Program-made: the position numbers and the translations under genes | In this document: positions 8,766 through 18,175 of the stretch, one piece after another | How positions within the stretch are numbered: position 1 is the stretch's first letter | Layout: every line of letters starts with the position of its first letter | The notes under the pieces: model-generated | Told to the model about the DNA's origin: nothing | Database searches by the model: none | Seen by the model: the letters and a program-made list of their open reading frames with translations, nothing else | NCBI GenBank assembly: GCA_947359465.1 | Contig: OX375878.1 | Location: 89,502,377-89,566,376 of the forward strand | Direction: 5' to 3' | DNA from: Metellina segmentata | Taxonomy: Eukaryota; Arthropoda; Arachnida; Araneae; Tetragnathidae | DNA: 64,000 bases

Positions 8766-11700
8766 TTACTCAACATTTATAGGCAATAAGCAAAGTTTAG
8801 ATATTGGTCTTTTAAAGAAGCCCAATTTAGTTTTTACATTGCAAACACGTACTTTTCCATCCTTACCATAAAATACCTCAGATATTCTACCAAGTATCCA
8901 ATTTGCAGTGGGCACGTTATCTTCTTTGATCAAGACCATTTCTCCAATCTTTAGATTATCCTTAACAACTATCCATTTTGACCTATTTTGTAGGTGGCTC
9001 AAATAAGTGTTGCTCCACCGTTTCCAAATCAGCTGTACGAATTTGGTCACTCTTTGCCATAATTTTAATCTATTGTCATTCATATCAGTTTGATTCGGCT
9101 CTATTAAAGAATTGATTGGCCTACCAATCAAAAAATGACCTGGGGTCAAAACTTCTAAGTCGTCAATGTCAGACGTTAGGGGTGTCAATGGGCGGGAATT
9201 TAAAATTCCTTCAATTTGGGTAGTTACTGTTAGGAACTGCTCAAATGTCAATTGAGTTTTGCCTACAACACGCTTAAAATGAAATTTAAAGCTTTTAACA
9301 CCGCTTTCCCAAATTCCTCCGAAATTGGGAGCTCTGGGCGGAAGAAATTTCCATTCAATTGTTTCGGAAGTAAGGTATCCTGCCAAATCCTTACTTGGTT
9401 CAGTTACCAACTTCATCAGCTTTTTTAACTCAGAGTTTGCACCTGTAAAGTTTGTGGCATTGTCACTAAAGAGTTTTGAACTTTTACCTCTTCGTGCAAA
9501 GAATCGTTTCAATGTAGCAATAAAGGCTGCAGACGTTAAGTCTGTTACCAGGTCCAAATGAACCGCCTTTGTAACCATACATACAAATATGCATACATAA
9601 ATTTTTTGTAAGGTACCTTTCCTTTGGTTTTTATATTTAATCCAGAAGGGTCCACAAAAATCAACACCAGTAGAATTAAATGTAAAATCTACAGTGATTC
9701 TTTCTTTAGGAAGATCACCCATTATTTGTTGTGCTGGAATTGGTTTGCTTTTAAAACAAGTAACACACTCGTGGACAATTTTCTTACAAATATTTCGACC
9801 ATTTAATGGCCAAAACTTGTTACGAACATTATATAGTAATGACTGTGGACCACAATGGAAATTAACCTTATGATAATGATTTACAATTATACATGTTAGC
9901 TTATTATTTGTGGGTAACAACAAGGGAAACTTTTTATCAAATTTTAAATTTGAATGACCGAGTCTACCACCAACTCGTAATAAACCATGTTTATCAATAA
10001 ATGGGTGGAGTTGCTTTATCTTACTACCTTTCTCCACCTCACCTTTAAACTTAATGTCCCTTATTTCCTTTGAGAAATACTGGCCTTGACACTCCTTGAC
10101 CAGTAATGCCTCTGCATGCTGGATTTCTTCCACATTTAGAGGACCTGTCCTCTTCTGATCCGGATGCCTTGCATTAGAAGTGAATCTGAAAACATAGCTT
10201 AATACTCGAACTATATTACTATATCTGCTACTAACATTTAACAAGTGATCAAAAACTGTACTAGAAATCGTTGTATTAATTAAACAATTCTCAATAACCC
10301 TATCAGTTTTTAGTTCAGATGTATAGTGTTCGCTGCAATCACCAGGAATTGTTTTGTAATCACAAGGAATTGTGTCACTTTGTAAATACCTAGGACCACT
10401 CCACCAGAGGTCATTATGAATAATTTTTTCCGGTTCCAAGCCCCGGGAAATCAGGTCCGCTGGATTGTCAGCTGAAGAAACGTGATGCCACTGATCAGCT
10501 GACGACATCTCCTGGATAGCTGCTACCCGATTTGCAACGAAAGTCTTGAGACTTAGCGTCTCTGAACGAATCCAAGCCAAGACTATAGTTGAATCAGACC
10601 ACAAATATATGTTCTTTACTTCTAGCTTCATTGAAGTAAGAATACGTGTCACTAACTTGGCAAGCAACACTGCACCACACAATTCAAGGCGAGGAATTGT
10701 TGTACGCCTGATGGGGGCAACACGTGACTTGCTGGCAATCAATCTAACTGCGATTTCTCCAGATGAACTGATGGTTTTAAGATATACCACGCATCCATAA
10801 CAGTTCTCTGAGGCATCAGAGAACCCATGAAGTTCTATAGTTACCGCATCTTTCAGAAGTATACACCTGCTAACTTCTAAATTGTTGACTAATGATAGCG
10901 ACTGGACTAATTTCCTCCAGATCTTCTCTTCTTTCTCGGGAAGAACGTCGTCCCAGCCTATTTTTAGAAGCCACAATTTCTGTACAAAAATCTTGGCTTT
11001 TGATATTACAGGTCCAAGAAGTCCCAGGGGGTCAAAAATACGAGCTATCGTAGCCAGTACCGAACGCTTGGTACAACTGTCATCACTTATTTTGACTTTA
11101 AAAAAGAATGAATCAGTTCTCGGGTTCCATGAAACGCCTAAAGTCTTAACTTCGTCAGGTAAGTTGAAGGAAAACTCTCCATCCTCATGGAACAAAAGAT
11201 CTCGATCGCTGGCACACCATTTGTGGAGTTTCATGCCAGCTTTTCCTAAAATCTCGGAAAGTTGATGCTGAATATCCTTAGCAGCACTCAGTGTCTTTGC
11301 GCCTGACAGGACATCATCCATGTAGAAGTCGTTCATGAGTATAGGCACTGCTAGAGGGAAGTTCTCTGCTTCGTCTAAAGCTAATTGCTGCAATGTTTGT
11401 GTTGCCAGGTTTGGAGAACTAACCGCGCCATAAGTGACTGTATTCAATTCGTAAGTTCTGATTGGGGCATTGTAATCATTCTTCCACAAAATTCGTTGGA
11501 GTTTTCTTTGGCTAGGGTGTATCCAAATCATACGGAACATCTTCTCAATATCAGCTGTGAACGCAAAGGGATGTTTTCGAAACCTAACCATTATTGAGAA
11601 GAGATCGTCCTGAATGACACCTCCGCTGTATTGGAGAGAGTTCAACGAATTTCCCTTCGTCGTCAAGCTACTTGCATTGAAAACGACACGAAGGCGACTG

Positions 11701-13919
11701 GTAGTTTTCTCTGGCCTATAGACCCCAAGATGAGGAATGTAGTACGTCCCCTCTTGCTCCTCAAAATCGCCTATCTCTTTCATGTGCCCCATTTCCTCGT
11801 ATTCATTTAAAAAATCTCTATATAATTTTAGATAATCGTTATCCCTCCCAAGGCGATTCCATAATGAATTTAACCTTTTAATTGCAATACCTTTAGATTT
11901 CCCCAAAATTATTGGATCATCTTTTAACGGCATTTTAACGATATATCGTCCCGTTTCATCTCTCAAATGGTTTTGCTTGAAATGATCATTGCAAATTAAA
12001 GTTTCCTTACTTTTAGGAATTTCATTTTCAACATTCTCTATCGCCCAAAATTTTGACATAACCTCATCTAAGTTACTTTTATCCCTTATTAGACCACAAT
12101 GTAAACCACTAGCATGTGCAACTGAAACACTACCTCCAATCACATACCCAAAAACAGTATTTTGAAGTACCAATTTAGAATCTGGGGGATATATTTGTCC
12201 CGGTTTCAATAACTCGTAATAAATCTCTGCTCCAAGTAATAAGTCAATTCGACCTGGTACATTGAATCTCTCATCTGCTAACTCTACATTATTCAGACCT
12301 ATGCAATTAATTTTAAGGAGTTTAGCAGGCGTTATATTTGTAATTTTCTTAACAACCAGAAAATCCAAATCTCGTTTATAACTTTCCGACTCATTTAATA
12401 ACTGAGCAGACATTTTAGAATTAATAGTCATATTTGTATCACTTAATCCAGATACCACAATGTTGATCTTATCCTTTTTCAAACCTAATCTTTCCACACA
12501 GCTTGAAGTGACAAAATGACTCATTGATCCCACATCTAAAAGCGCCCTAACTGGAAATTTATTTCCATATTCATCTTTCAAATAACAAAGTGCAGTGGAT
12601 AACAGCACTGTCTGACTGATGTCTCCAACGTAACTAGTACCTGCAAATATCTTTTCCTCACTATTTTGACTTGGGACAAACTCTGCAGCTGCTACAGATG
12701 GGAATTGAGTCGTGTTATCACTTCTCTGATTGCGGTTTGAAATATGGGAATTTTTATAGTCGGACTCCACTTGAGTTTGTTCAGAGTTAAAGTGTAATGA
12801 TATGTGGTGATTTTTCTTACATTTATAGCAAGAATAATTAGACCTACAATTTTGAACCTTGTGGTGTTGAAGACACTTAAAACAAAGGTTATTCTTTTTT
12901 ACAAACTCTAATCTCTCTCTTATAGATAATTCTAAATAACCAGAGCATTTAAAGATAGCATGATTATTTTGATTACAAAATGCACATTTGGAACTCTTTA
13001 AATCAGATAAAAACACTTTTGACACACTTTTAGAATGATTATTTCTATTATTAACATTTGAATAGTCGAGGGGTTTCCCGCGCGATGTAAAATATAAATC
13101 TACTTCTCTGCCCAACTCCGTAGGAGTAAACCAATTGCCCATTTGTCTCACACTGATGTGAGACGCTGTCTCTTTATCTAAATTTTGAAAAATCCTATCA
13201 GAAACAATGAGCTGGTTTAAAGTTTCAAATGTATCAACCTTTCTCAGTTTTAGGTAGTAATCCCAACTACTAGTTAACCTTGACGCGAATTGAATGTAAG
13301 TTTCATTTGAAAGACGGTTTGCCTTCCTAAAATTTTCCAAACACGCCTGAGGGGTGGGTTCAAATTCCCTTAACACTATGGATTTTATTTTAGAATAGTC
13401 ATTCAACTCATTATCTGAAATGTAAATAATTACATTAGAGGCTTTTTCTCCTAACAAGTTTAAAAGAATTTCAGCCTTAAATTTCTCAGGAACATTCTTT
13501 GTATTAAAGGCTCGCTCTAAAGAATTAAAAAAGAACCCCCATCCTTCAGGTCTACTTGGGATTTTAATTGTAAGGGTGCGAATACTTTTAATCAAACTAT
13601 CGAGGGAATCGCATTTATCCACATCCTGGGATCCATTACTAACACTGTTTTTTGCATCTGCTCGCATTCGGGCTAGCTCTAATTCCGCATTTACTCTTGC
13701 TAATTTTAATTGTTCCAATTCATGTTGACTTTTCTCTTCCGACTTCCTGCCTTCTATGATCGAGTTTGCAATACCTTCGACCATATCAGGATTTTCAATG
13801 TAAGCCGAATGGTTGGAAATCAATTTATTTAAAGTCAGCATTGTCATAGAGTCATTAATTGATTCACCTAATTCAATGGCGATCAATCGCAAATCTTCTT
13901 TCTTCGCCCCTTTAAACAT
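8766..13919 (-). CDS. BEL/Pao gag-pol polyprotein
   Basis: A single 1717-residue frame with no stop, carrying all BEL/Pao domains in order. The gag region (about 105-300) is followed by three cysteine knuckles (about 312 CAFCNQNNHAIFKC, 346 CFKCLQHHKVQNC, 363 CYKCKKNHH). The aspartic protease has its active site near 460, read as LLDVGSMSHF. Reverse transcriptase follows, with FYMDDVLSG near 865, then RNase H (WSDSTIVLAW near 1110). Integrase has an HHCC zinc finger near 1348-1385, catalytic Asp near 1422 (GVDFCGPFW), Asp near 1485 (FSDNATNF) and Glu near 1537 (GGIWESG). The C-terminus has the BEL integrase-associated module (about 1650-1710). No envelope gene. Protease has Asp-Val-Gly where Asp-Ser-Gly or Asp-Thr-Gly is usual. 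The start is the first Met after the leader, 72 bp from the PBS. Confidence 0.97.
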   Translation of the reverse strand: MFKGAKKEDLRLIAIELGESINDSMTMLTLNKLISNHSAYIENPDMVEGIANSIIEGRKSEEKSQHELEQLKLARVNAELELARMRADAKNSVSNGSQDVDKCDSLDSLIKSIRTLTIKIPSRPEGWGFFFNSLERAFNTKNVPEKFKAEILLNLLGEKASNVIIYISDNELNDYSKIKSIVLREFEPTPQACLENFRKANRLSNETYIQFASRLTSSWDYYLKLRKVDTFETLNQLIVSDRIFQNLDKETASHISVRQMGNWFTPTELGREVDLYFTSRGKPLDYSNVNNRNNHSKSVSKVFLSDLKSSKCAFCNQNNHAIFKCSGYLELSIRERLEFVKKNNLCFKCLQHHKVQNCRSNYSCYKCKKNHHISLHFNSEQTQVESDYKNSHISNRNQRSDNTTQFPSVAAAEFVPSQNSEEKIFAGTSYVGDISQTVLLSTALCYLKDEYGNKFPVRALLDVGSMSHFVTSSCVERLGLKKDKINIVVSGLSDTNMTINSKMSAQLLNESESYKRDLDFLVVKKITNITPAKLLKINCIGLNNVELADERFNVPGRIDLLLGAEIYYELLKPGQIYPPDSKLVLQNTVFGYVIGGSVSVAHASGLHCGLIRDKSNLDEVMSKFWAIENVENEIPKSKETLICNDHFKQNHLRDETGRYIVKMPLKDDPIILGKSKGIAIKRLNSLWNRLGRDNDYLKLYRDFLNEYEEMGHMKEIGDFEEQEGTYYIPHLGVYRPEKTTSRLRVVFNASSLTTKGNSLNSLQYSGGVIQDDLFSIMVRFRKHPFAFTADIEKMFRMIWIHPSQRKLQRILWKNDYNAPIRTYELNTVTYGAVSSPNLATQTLQQLALDEAENFPLAVPILMNDFYMDDVLSGAKTLSAAKDIQHQLSEILGKAGMKLHKWCASDRDLLFHEDGEFSFNLPDEVKTLGVSWNPRTDSFFFKVKISDDSCTKRSVLATIARIFDPLGLLGPVISKAKIFVQKLWLLKIGWDDVLPEKEEKIWRKLVQSLSLVNNLEVSRCILLKDAVTIELHGFSDASENCYGCVVYLKTISSSGEIAVRLIASKSRVAPIRRTTIPRLELCGAVLLAKLVTRILTSMKLEVKNIYLWSDSTIVLAWIRSETLSLKTFVANRVAAIQEMSSADQWHHVSSADNPADLISRGLEPEKIIHNDLWWSGPRYLQSDTIPCDYKTIPGDCSEHYTSELKTDRVIENCLINTTISSTVFDHLLNVSSRYSNIVRVLSYVFRFTSNARHPDQKRTGPLNVEEIQHAEALLVKECQGQYFSKEIRDIKFKGEVEKGSKIKQLHPFIDKHGLLRVGGRLGHSNLKFDKKFPLLLPTNNKLTCIIVNHYHKVNFHCGPQSLLYNVRNKFWPLNGRNICKKIVHECVTCFKSKPIPAQQIMGDLPKERITVDFTFNSTGVDFCGPFWIKYKNQRKGTLQKIYVCIFVCMVTKAVHLDLVTDLTSAAFIATLKRFFARRGKSSKLFSDNATNFTGANSELKKLMKLVTEPSKDLAGYLTSETIEWKFLPPRAPNFGGIWESGVKSFKFHFKRVVGKTQLTFEQFLTVTTQIEGILNSRPLTPLTSDIDDLEVLTPGHFLIGRPINSLIEPNQTDMNDNRLKLWQRVTKFVQLIWKRWSNTYLSHLQNRSKWIVVKDNLKIGEMVLIKEDNVPTANWILGRISEVFYGKDGKVRVCNVKTKLGFFKRPISKLCLLPINVE

Positions 13920-13991
13920 GTTTCACTCTTTACTTCAATCCAAAAGAAAATGGCACATACCTCTGACTTCAATGTTGCACTACAAGCTATC

Positions 13992-14008
13992 TCCGGCTGC
14001 TAGGACCA
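13992..14008 (-). promoter_or_regulatory. BEL primer binding site
   Basis: Two bases after the 5' LTR the minus strand reads TGGTCCTAGCAGCCGGA, beginning with TGG as expected for pairing with a tRNA 3' CCA end. It resembles a tRNA-Tyr 3' end except for three adjacent bases; the tRNA identity is inference. Confidence 0.7.
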
Positions 14009-14010
14009 AA

Positions 14011-14228
14011 TGGTTGGTCTGGGTTTTGTGCTGACAGTCCTTTTGGATAAGTATTCAATAACTCACAAATAGATTACCAGTTTAATCTTTATTTCTCATA
14101 AAAACTCTAGCGCTGGTGTGGGACACTCAACCACCCGACGCTCTCAAGGGACGCTAACTCCCACAAAAGTAAACAATAACAAAATCCCCCGTACAGGGAT
14201 GGGTACTGCCATCTGGTGGGCCACAACA
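14011..14228 (-). repeat. BEL 5' LTR
   Basis: 218 bp, identical to the 3' LTR. It is followed by GATGC (14229-14233). Confidence 0.97.
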
Positions 14229-14713
14229 GATGCAGCGGAAAACGCAGGGGTTGGCATTGACACATCAGCTACTTTATCGACAATTTGTGCTAAATTGTCC
14301 AGAGTTTCGGAGCTTGCAGACAGAACTGTTTGGATATGATCAGGCATTCGCTGTATTCAGAGCCTCTGCAAAATATCTCCACCTAGACGGTTATCGGAGA
14401 GATCCTTCATCTTGCGAAGTAGTTGCATATGGCGCTAGTCTCCCTGTTGATGGTCCGTCAGCAATTTTTTAATTTTAAGATTTTCTAAACCAGCGAATTT
14501 AGAAACGAGTCTGTCCGAGAGGGCTTTGAACTTGTTGGCTGCTGGAGGATTTAAGACGACATCGGAGACGGGAGTGAGAGGCTCTGAGTCCATAGTAGCA
14601 ACAAGAGTAGCATATCGTGTGTCATCGTTAGTGATACCGCTGTAAACAAACGCATTCTCACATTTCGTAATCCGTAGGCAAATGTTAGATTTCCAGAAGG
14701 GCGGGATTCTCAA
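14229..14713 (-). pseudogene. gypsy gag, N-terminal part
   Basis: Two frames together give gypsy-type gag. At 14713-14435 are ITNDDTRYATLVATMDSEPL, VVLNPPAANKFKAL and KIKKLLTDHQQGD. At 14347-14234, after a frameshift, are MPDHIQTVLSASSETLDNLA and DKVADVSMPTP. These are matrix/capsid-like blocks seen in arthropod gypsy gags. The reading ends at the BEL LTR and resumes at 8305. Gag forms the virus-like particle; this copy is broken by a frameshift and by the BEL insertion. Confidence 0.85.
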
Positions 14714-14960
14714 GGCAATGCGCTATACTTGCGCAGGGGCTGCAGTCACATCGTCCGTCACCGTCCTGGTAGAAAGAAAAGGTTCAGAGAGGGGAAAAAA
14801 CACCCAAACAATTCTTACCCGCGGAGTTCCTGCCGAACGGGGATCCGATTTCGTACGGCAAAGCGAAGCGGATCACTGGAGTTGAATGTAGAAAGCGAAG
14901 ACGATTTATGTTACTATAAACATTACTGGCAAGCGCTGGAGTGCGTTCGTTGAATGTCCC
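14714..14960 (-). other. gypsy leader and start of gag
   Basis: Region between the PBS and the recognisable gag. No intact start frame could be fixed. Confidence 0.5.
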
Positions 14961-14975
14961 AATCCGGGGTCACCA
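14961..14975 (-). promoter_or_regulatory. gypsy primer binding site
   Basis: Next to the 5' LTR the minus strand reads TGGTGACCCCGGATT. It begins with TGG one base inside, as expected for a tRNA-primed LTR element. Confidence 0.75.
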
Positions 14976-14976
14976 G

Positions 14977-15234
14977 TGAAGCTGACATAATCACAAGGTT
15001 TTTATTTTACGAACATCACAGCACATACACGTTGCAACGACAGAGACACAAAAACCACATTACTAGCTTACTAAAAAGTAAGCGTTACATGTAAATGTGA
15101 TCTGAAATTAAAGTAACCAATAGGAATGCTCTAACAAGTGAGAAATGAAACTAAGGGGATTGAGAACTGAAGTTGTAGTTCGCGATTCTCACCAGCAAGC
15201 CAGTTGAAAATGATAGCGCTGTTCAATGGCCACA
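14977..15234 (-). repeat. gypsy 5' LTR
   Basis: 258 bp, TG...CA on the minus strand (TGTGGCCATTGAACAGC to CAGCTTCA). Homologous to 5235-5471 but diverged. Followed by the GTCC target duplication. Confidence 0.92.
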
Positions 15235-15238
15235 GTCC

Positions 15239-15416
15239 TCTCGTTCCAAAGAACGAAATTCTTAGAGTAGAGCCAATCGGAAGAACAATTATGCTCTAAA
15301 GAAAGGAAAAATAGAATATATCTCTACGGGTCAAAATAATCCATGGATTAGAATCCATTCTTCCAAAAAATATATTCCTAAATCCAGAAGAAATCCACAA
15401 GTATCCAGATTCTAAA
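15239..15416. repeat. degenerate part of the TTCTAAAGAA repeat field
   Basis: Irregular GAATCC, TCCATTCT and CTAAAGAA blocks before the regular arrays begin. Confidence 0.5.
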
Positions 15417-15530
15417 GAATCCATTCTTTAGAGTCAATTTCTAAAGAACCTTTAGAATCCATTCTTTAGAGTCCATTTCTAAAGAACCTTTAGAATCCAT
15501 TCTTTAGAGTCCATTTCTAAAGAACCTTTA
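15417..15530. repeat. 38-bp tandem array (3 units)
   Basis: Units at 15417-15454, 15455-15492 and 15493-15530 of GAATCCATTCTTTAGAGTCC plus ATTTCTAAAGAACCTTTA, nearly identical. Confidence 0.92.
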
Positions 15531-15880
15531 GAATCCATTCTAAAGAATCCATTTAAAAAACTTCTTTCTAAAGAATCCATTCGTTAGAGTCAATTTCTAA
15601 AGAACATTTAGAATCCATTCTAAAGAATCCATTATTCAGAATTCATTCTAAGGAATCCATTATTCAGAATTCATTCTAAAGAATCCATTATTCAGAATTC
15701 ATTCTAAAGAATCCATTATTCAGAATTCATTCTAAAGAATCCATTATTCAAAATTCACTCTAAAGAATTCATTTCTTAGAACAGAATTGTAATGAATGAT
15801 TCTAAAGTATCCATTCCTAAACCCAGAAGAATTCAGATTGTAAAGAATTCATTTTTAGAATCCATTTCTAAAAAAATCCT
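15531..15880. repeat. 28-bp tandem array and degenerate flanks
   Basis: From about 15620 to 15760 a 28-bp unit built of GAATTCATTCTAAAGAATCC and ATTATTCA repeats about five times. Flanking DNA holds decayed units. All share the near-palindrome TTCTAAAGAA / TTCTTTAGAA with the 38-bp array, so both grew from one motif. Confidence 0.88.
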
Positions 15881-17067
15881 TGAATTCTTAAGAAAGTTGT
15901 GGTTGTTTAGTCATTACACATGTTGTAGGGGTAAAAGTAAAACTACACTATTCTCAAATCTTAAAGCTCTTTACAGTTTTTGTGTCTGGGTTCCACCTTA
16001 ACCTTTAGTATTAATCAGTAAGGCAATGATGAAACATGCAAATTATTAAATTTTGAGTCACCACTCAAACTTTTAAAACTTGAGAGTTCCGCAGATTTTT
16101 AATTTCAGTGCATATTGATGAATCCATTCAAACACGATAAGCTTAAATCATGTACACCTAACACTATTAAATCAAGAGGCTATACAATGGATTCAACTAA
16201 CATCCGTTACTCATGCATTTAAAGTTGTCATGGAACTAAAAAAAATATTTTCTCGTTCAATATACTGTATGTTTCTAGGTGTGAAGAGAGATTGAGACTT
16301 AAAAAGAAAACATAAAACCTTATACGTAATTTATTTTACGTCTCAATAGCACGACTGCATATCAGAAGCACTCAGACCGGCAAGAAACTCGTTTAACAGA
16401 AGACGTCAAATTTTGATGCTTTATCGTTGGAGTAGTCATCAGCATGAGAAACAATATTTTGCTTTCTCATTCATAAGACCCACCTGTCATGTTTCCTCAA
16501 GGAGTGAGATTATGTATGCACTCAAGTCCCTTCCATTCTATTTCTTATTCAAAGTAGGAATGAAAAATCATCGAGTGAGGGGGGGGGGGAACCATATCGC
16601 GGGACCTTTTAAGGAAAACATCTATTTAACAGGCATTCCTATTTCCGGGAAAATGACAATGCGAGTTTTTTAGTAAAGAAAAAGGAGAAGTGTATTTTTT
16701 ATTTTCTTTCCCAGCCTCTGAATGTGCCCATGATAATATTTTGAGTATGTGAGTCAATAATTATCCTCAATGCAGTTGTGTTTATTGTTTCTATTGGCAG
16801 CACAGTCGTTTTTACGCACATACCTTGGCGAGATTTTTGTCTTACCACTGCTTTCATTCTACTATTGCCATGCTAGTTTTCAAGTAGATTTAAGTCCTTT
16901 CGATTGGACCGATAGAGTCACATGACCAAAACAACAAGAGTGCATCATACATGGACCTTCTAATGAAATCGACGGAGCATGTGCCCACATCTTCATGTTA
17001 TTTCTTCCAGTTTCTCGGTTTGAAGAACTGTCTCGTGGTTGTGGGTAAAAGTAGGAATCCTAAATTG
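15881..17067. other. unassigned intergenic DNA
   Basis: No gene or element recognised. A run of about 11 G residues lies near 16580. Confidence 0.5.
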
Positions 17068-17075
17068 CTGATCAC

Positions 17076-17864
17076 TAGGGCAACTTTTTGCAACAAATGC
17101 AACTTTTTTTCACACGTTCTACGCTGCATGTAAAGTACTAAAACCAAAATTCATCCTTCACGGGGTGTATTGTAAACGAGTTATAACCGCAACATAAATG
17201 CAACTTTCTGCATAAATGCAACCAACTGCAACTTTTTAAAATGTAGCCTAAAATTAATTAACATGCAAATACCATTTTATTTTTTACCTTCTAAACCAAC
17301 CCATCGCATGTGTCTGATCTTGCGAAAGCTGAAGTATTGGAGATCAAACAAGAAGTTCATGGAAAGAAGGTGTTCGTTCTAACAAACGAAAGTGAAATAA
17401 ATGGCAAGAAGTAACTTTTAACACATTGGTTGGCACTCTTGATAATCCAGAGGAAACTTGCGTAATCGACTACAGAGTTTACGAGGTGAGTGTCTATCAT
17501 CAATATGTTGTTCGCCTTGTTGATGACGTTTTAAAATCTCTGAATGTTGAGCGAAAGGATTTTGCGCTTCTGCTCTCCGATACAGCACATTATATGACTG
17601 CAGCGGACGCAGTTTTTCAATGTTTAAGAAATTACTGGTCAAGGATCGACCATTCAACGTTCTTCTGTATTTAAGAATGTATTATAATACCGTTGTACAC
17701 GACTAAAACTGTCAATATGTTTTTCATTTTTTCATTTTTTACGAATAATTTATTTTATAATTTAGTGTATCAAAAATAAATGCAACTTTAATTCCCTAAA
17801 TGCAACTTTAGGGAATGATAAATGCAACTTTTCCCATTTTTACTGCAACAAAAAAGTTGCTCTA
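17076..17864 (+). mobile_element. decayed hAT transposon, 789 bp
   Basis: Terminal inverted repeats TAGGGCAACTTTTT (left) and TAGAGCAACTTTTT (right, reversed). The 8-bp flanks CTGATCAC (17068-17075) and TTGATCAC (17865-17872) agree at seven of eight bases, as expected for hAT. The motif AAATGCAACTT recurs near both ends in direct and tandem form, like hAT subterminal transposase-binding repeats. The interior keeps a transposase scrap. Confidence 0.75.
17410..17674 (+). pseudogene. hAT transposase fragment
   Basis: The plus-strand frame gives VGTLDNPEE, then VVRLVDDVLKSLNVERKDFA and LLLSDTAHYMTAADAVFQCL. The LSDTAHYM block corresponds to the second catalytic Asp region of hAT transposases (usual form: Ser-Asp-Ala-Ala-x-Tyr-Met). 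BED finger, CxxH region and dimerisation domain are absent. About 83 codons of an enzyme usually longer than 500 residues. Confidence 0.65.
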
Positions 17865-17989
17865 TTGATCACTTAAATTGATTATCCACCGTGATCAAAA
17901 CCACTAGTCTGCGATTCGACAGCCAATCGTCTTTGTCAATTCACAAGTCTACGTGATTTATCCTTCAGAGATCTTAGGACAACGACTCC

Positions 17990-18175
17990 GTCCACATGCT
18001 CGATGGATTCGACCCAAATATCTCGTCATCTATCTGATAGTGAATCAAAATTACGGGATGTTGTTCTTGGATACTTCCTCTCGGGAATGATCCCGATCGC
18101 CGCCAAAAGCGCGCTGGGTGAATCCAGTGCGACTTTAATTCAAGTACTTACCTACCTCGTAACCAAATGCAATGC
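17990..18175 (+). repeat. diverged SINE, 3' body
   Basis: It matches the common SINE body in order with many substitutions: CGTCATCTATCTGATAGTG, TCAAAATTACGGGATGTTGT, GGGAATGATCCCGATCGCCG, GTGCGACTTTAATTCAAGTA, CTTACCTACCT. An open frame here is a SINE artefact. Confidence 0.65.

Larger units (their letters stand above)
8311..14228 (-). mobile_element. complete BEL/Pao LTR retrotransposon
   Basis: 5918 bp in minus orientation: 5' LTR 14011-14228, PBS 13992-14008, one gag-pol frame 13919-8766, short 3' region, 3' LTR 8311-8528. The LTRs are 218 bp, TG...CA, and identical at every position I compared. They are flanked by the 5-bp duplication GATGC. Identical LTRs and an undamaged 1717-codon frame point to a very recent insertion and possible activity. 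It inserted in the gag of an older gypsy element. Confidence 0.97.
5235..15234 (-). mobile_element. degenerate Ty3/gypsy LTR retrotransposon with nested insertions
   Basis: Related LTRs (TG...CA) bound the unit at 5235-5471 and 14977-15234, and GTCC lies directly outside both (5231-5234 and 15235-15238), a 4-bp target-site duplication. Read on the minus strand the order is 5' LTR, PBS, gag (split), RNase H remnant, integrase, polypurine tract, 3' LTR. A BEL/Pao element (8311-14228) splits gag. A Tc1 (6416-7511) splits RNase H. Protease and nearly all of reverse transcriptase are missing between gag (about 8060) and RNase H (about 7860). Frameshifts and stops are common, so it is inactive. The LTRs differ by substitutions and about 21 bp in length, so it is clearly older than the BEL insertion. 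Confidence 0.93.

Noticed and set aside
9325..11597. Plus-strand frames up to 127 codons
   Set aside because: Antisense shadows of the intact BEL gag-pol gene.
15417..15760. CRISPR-like array
   Set aside because: Direct tandem satellites without unique spacers, in a eukaryotic genome.
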